Assembly: GCA_016195585.1 (NCBI GenBank)
Contig: JACPZJ010000171.1
Span: forward strand, 1-7,818
Source: Nitrospirota bacterium
GTDB lineage: Bacteria; Nitrospirota; CAKKRA01; 9FT-COMBO-42-15
DNA length: 7,818 nt
Direction of reading: 5' to 3'
In this document: piece after piece, positions 6,334 to 7,818 of the stretch
Numbering within the stretch: the stretch's first letter is position 1
Layout of the letters: each line of letters starts with the position of its first letter
Program-made: the position numbers and the translations under genes
Notes under the pieces: model-generated
Seen by the model: only the letters and a program-made list of their open reading frames with translations
Database searches by the model: none
Told to the model about the DNA's origin: nothing

Positions 6334-7818
6334 TCAGACCCTCTTATCTGCCTCCTCTTGTGCTTCTCCCTCCATCTGCTTCAGTCTGTCTTTTATCTTA
6401 ATGTCAACCTCTTTTTCCAAATCAATCCACAGTTTCGGATTTTTTTCTAGAATCCTCAACATGTATTCGAAAATAAGATGATATTTCTTACGCGTGAATT
6501 TGCAAAAGTTGACGCGTGTACTTATCCAAGCAGCCTTTCCATCATGCAATTTCTCATAGCACAGATCACAAACTCTCTGTACAAAGCAAGATTGACACTC
6601 TGGCCACTTATATAGCTGAGAGTGCAAATTCCATATCTTATCGAAATGCCAAATTCCTTTATTAACGTTACCTATTATAAAAGAGGTTGCTTTGTGACAG
6701 ATCGTGATATCGCCATTAGGATGAACAGCCCCTTCCTGATAGCCCATTAGGCATCCTTTCCTGAAAGGGACATTATCGGAGTCGCAAAGATAAAATTTAT
6801 TTACAGATTGTACTTCAGTAAATTCGTTGAAAGTGTGATAAAAGAATGTCTTTTGTCTGAAATTCAGTATTCTGAGAAGCTCTGATAGCTTTTTTACTCC
6901 GCTCAAGCTCAGCAATCTCTGACCAATTCTGTGGAGTTGATCAAAATAATCCGAATCCCGCTCCAGATCATAATGTGGTTCCTTGATCAACATGGTCAGA
7001 TTACCTTCCTCTTCAAGAATCTTGATGAGTGGGTGATTAAAGAAGTTATCATCCTCAAGTTCGAGAGTCTCCATCGTTATGACGCTTTTTACTTGTATGC
7101 ATTTCCGGAAATAATCAGGAGCATGATTATAGATTTTTTGGAGGTTACTAATAACTAAATTGAAACTACCTCGGTTAATAGTCCTGAAGCGGCGATCGCG
7201 GTCATGAATTTCTCTTTTACCATCAATGCTAAACTGTAGCAGAACTTTATGTTCCAATAGAAAATCGAGGATTTTATCATTCAAAATTGTGCCATTAGAT
7301 GCAATTGTGATAATAATTGGCGGTCCACCTGGGCCAATCCGAGACTTAGCATATGCTACGGTTTGCCTGATCAGGTCAAAAGCTAACAAGGGCTCTCCGC
7401 CAAAGAAATCGAGTCTTATCTTTTCAGATTGTCCTGAATGTGTTCTCAGAAAATCCACCATATTTTGCGCTGTTTTCCAAGTCATGGAGGTCTGGGAAAG
7501 TTGTTGATATCGACCATATTGTCCCCCATATATGCAGTAAGAACATGACAGATTACATTGTGTTGTAACATACACGGTAAATCCGGAAAGTTTATTGGAA
7601 AGAGTGTGCTTGAAATAAGATTGGTCATATCGGGAATCACGGTTAAAATGAGAGCTGATTAAATAACCTTTTCTTTGAAACTTTTTGATCTCTCGAAGAG
7701 AGTCACGTATCTCACTTTTAGAATATTGGGGCAGAATTGAAATCAAGTCGTCAGTATTTAGTTTTTTTTCGCGTAGTTTCCCCAGTATGGCAAAGACTAC
7801 CGGATCAACCTCTATAAA
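6334..7818 (-). CDS. Radical SAM/SPASM peptide maturase, 5' end beyond the window
   Basis: This is probably an enzyme that uses S-adenosylmethionine radical chemistry to modify a ribosomally made peptide. The frame is open to the right edge, so the TTG at 7746-7744 is internal. Counting from base 7818, 494 residues are visible. Residues 1-55 (FIEVDPVVFAILGKL onward, ending near KGYLIS) match the small helical, peptide-recognition-like N-terminus of SCIFF/CcpM-type maturases. The radical SAM core follows, with CNLSCSYC (Cys88, Cys92, Cys95), FFGGEPL (138-144), IASNGT and FSIDG. The C-terminal SPASM region has Cys356 and Cys374 (CX12GX4C), Cys408, 411, 417 and 420, and Cys439, enough for two auxiliary iron-sulfur clusters. 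A charged tail (about 460-494) ends the protein. Codon use (CGN and AGA for Arg) is unlike the neighbours. No precursor peptide was found in the window. The superfamily is certain; the exact maturase class and product are not. Confidence 0.88.
   Translation of the reverse strand, partial: FIEVDPVVFAILGKLREKKLNTDDLISILPQYSKSEIRDSLREIKKFQRKGYLISSHFNRDSRYDQSYFKHTLSNKLSGFTVYVTTQCNLSCSYCIYGGQYGRYQQLSQTSMTWKTAQNMVDFLRTHSGQSEKIRLDFFGGEPLLAFDLIRQTVAYAKSRIGPGGPPIIITIASNGTILNDKILDFLLEHKVLLQFSIDGKREIHDRDRRFRTINRGSFNLVISNLQKIYNHAPDYFRKCIQVKSVITMETLELEDDNFFNHPLIKILEEEGNLTMLIKEPHYDLERDSDYFDQLHRIGQRLLSLSGVKKLSELLRILNFRQKTFFYHTFNEFTEVQSVNKFYLCDSDNVPFRKGCLMGYQEGAVHPNGDITICHKATSFIIGNVNKGIWHFDKIWNLHSQLYKWPECQSCFVQRVCDLCYEKLHDGKAAWISTRVNFCKFTRKKYHLIFEYMLRILEKNPKLWIDLEKEVDIKIKDRLKQMEGEAQEEADKRV

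Noticed and set aside
7226..7507. 93-residue plus-strand open frame inside the maturase
   Set aside because: It is antisense to the radical SAM core, including the GGEP region; no motif and no start signal.
1..7818. CRISPR array, tRNA, rRNA or insertion sequence ends
   Set aside because: I looked for regular direct repeats, tRNA-like cloverleaf arms and paired terminal inverted repeats and saw none by eye.

Overview
The window is most likely a chromosomal piece from a Gram-negative bacterium of the Nitrospirota / former Deltaproteobacteria type. The grounds are a SurA-type periplasmic chaperone gene, two lipoprotein signal peptides, and the order mfd, parvulin, parvulin, surA-like, which I recall from Geobacter-like and Nitrospirota genomes. 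A purine-rich coding strand that writes arginine almost only as AGG/AGA fits as well. The placement is an inference; no rRNA or other phylogenetic marker is present.

Bases 1-5158 (+) carry one co-directional block. First is the 3' two thirds of mfd (transcription-repair coupling factor), whose reading frame runs off the left edge. It is followed by three consecutive genes for exported proteins with a SurA/PrsA-like N-terminal region and one parvulin domain. The first two have lipoprotein signals and the third a plain Sec signal. A promoter-like element lies over the mfd stop codon, so the chaperone genes may have their own transcript. The three parvulins keep different subsets of the usual active-site residues, which suggests divided roles in outer-membrane protein folding.

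Bases 5159-5319 are intergenic, with a weak possible terminator and a good promoter candidate very close to the next start codon. Bases 5320-6147 (+) encode a TIM-barrel sugar phosphate isomerase/epimerase-like protein with a full set of metal-ligand candidates.

Bases 6137-6328 hold what looks like the decayed remnant of a DUF4258-type small protein, a family often found in toxin-antitoxin-like pairs. It has no usable start codon and a garbled C-terminal half. Bases 6334-7818 (-) encode a radical SAM/SPASM protein of the peptide-maturase (RiPP) type. It is convergent with everything else and uses clearly different codons. Its 5' end lies beyond the right edge: the frame stays open to base 7818 and adds a recognisable N-terminal segment. 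The remnant plus the foreign-looking maturase suggest that a transferred region begins near 6150. The precursor peptide, if there is one, was not found here and is probably to the right of the window.
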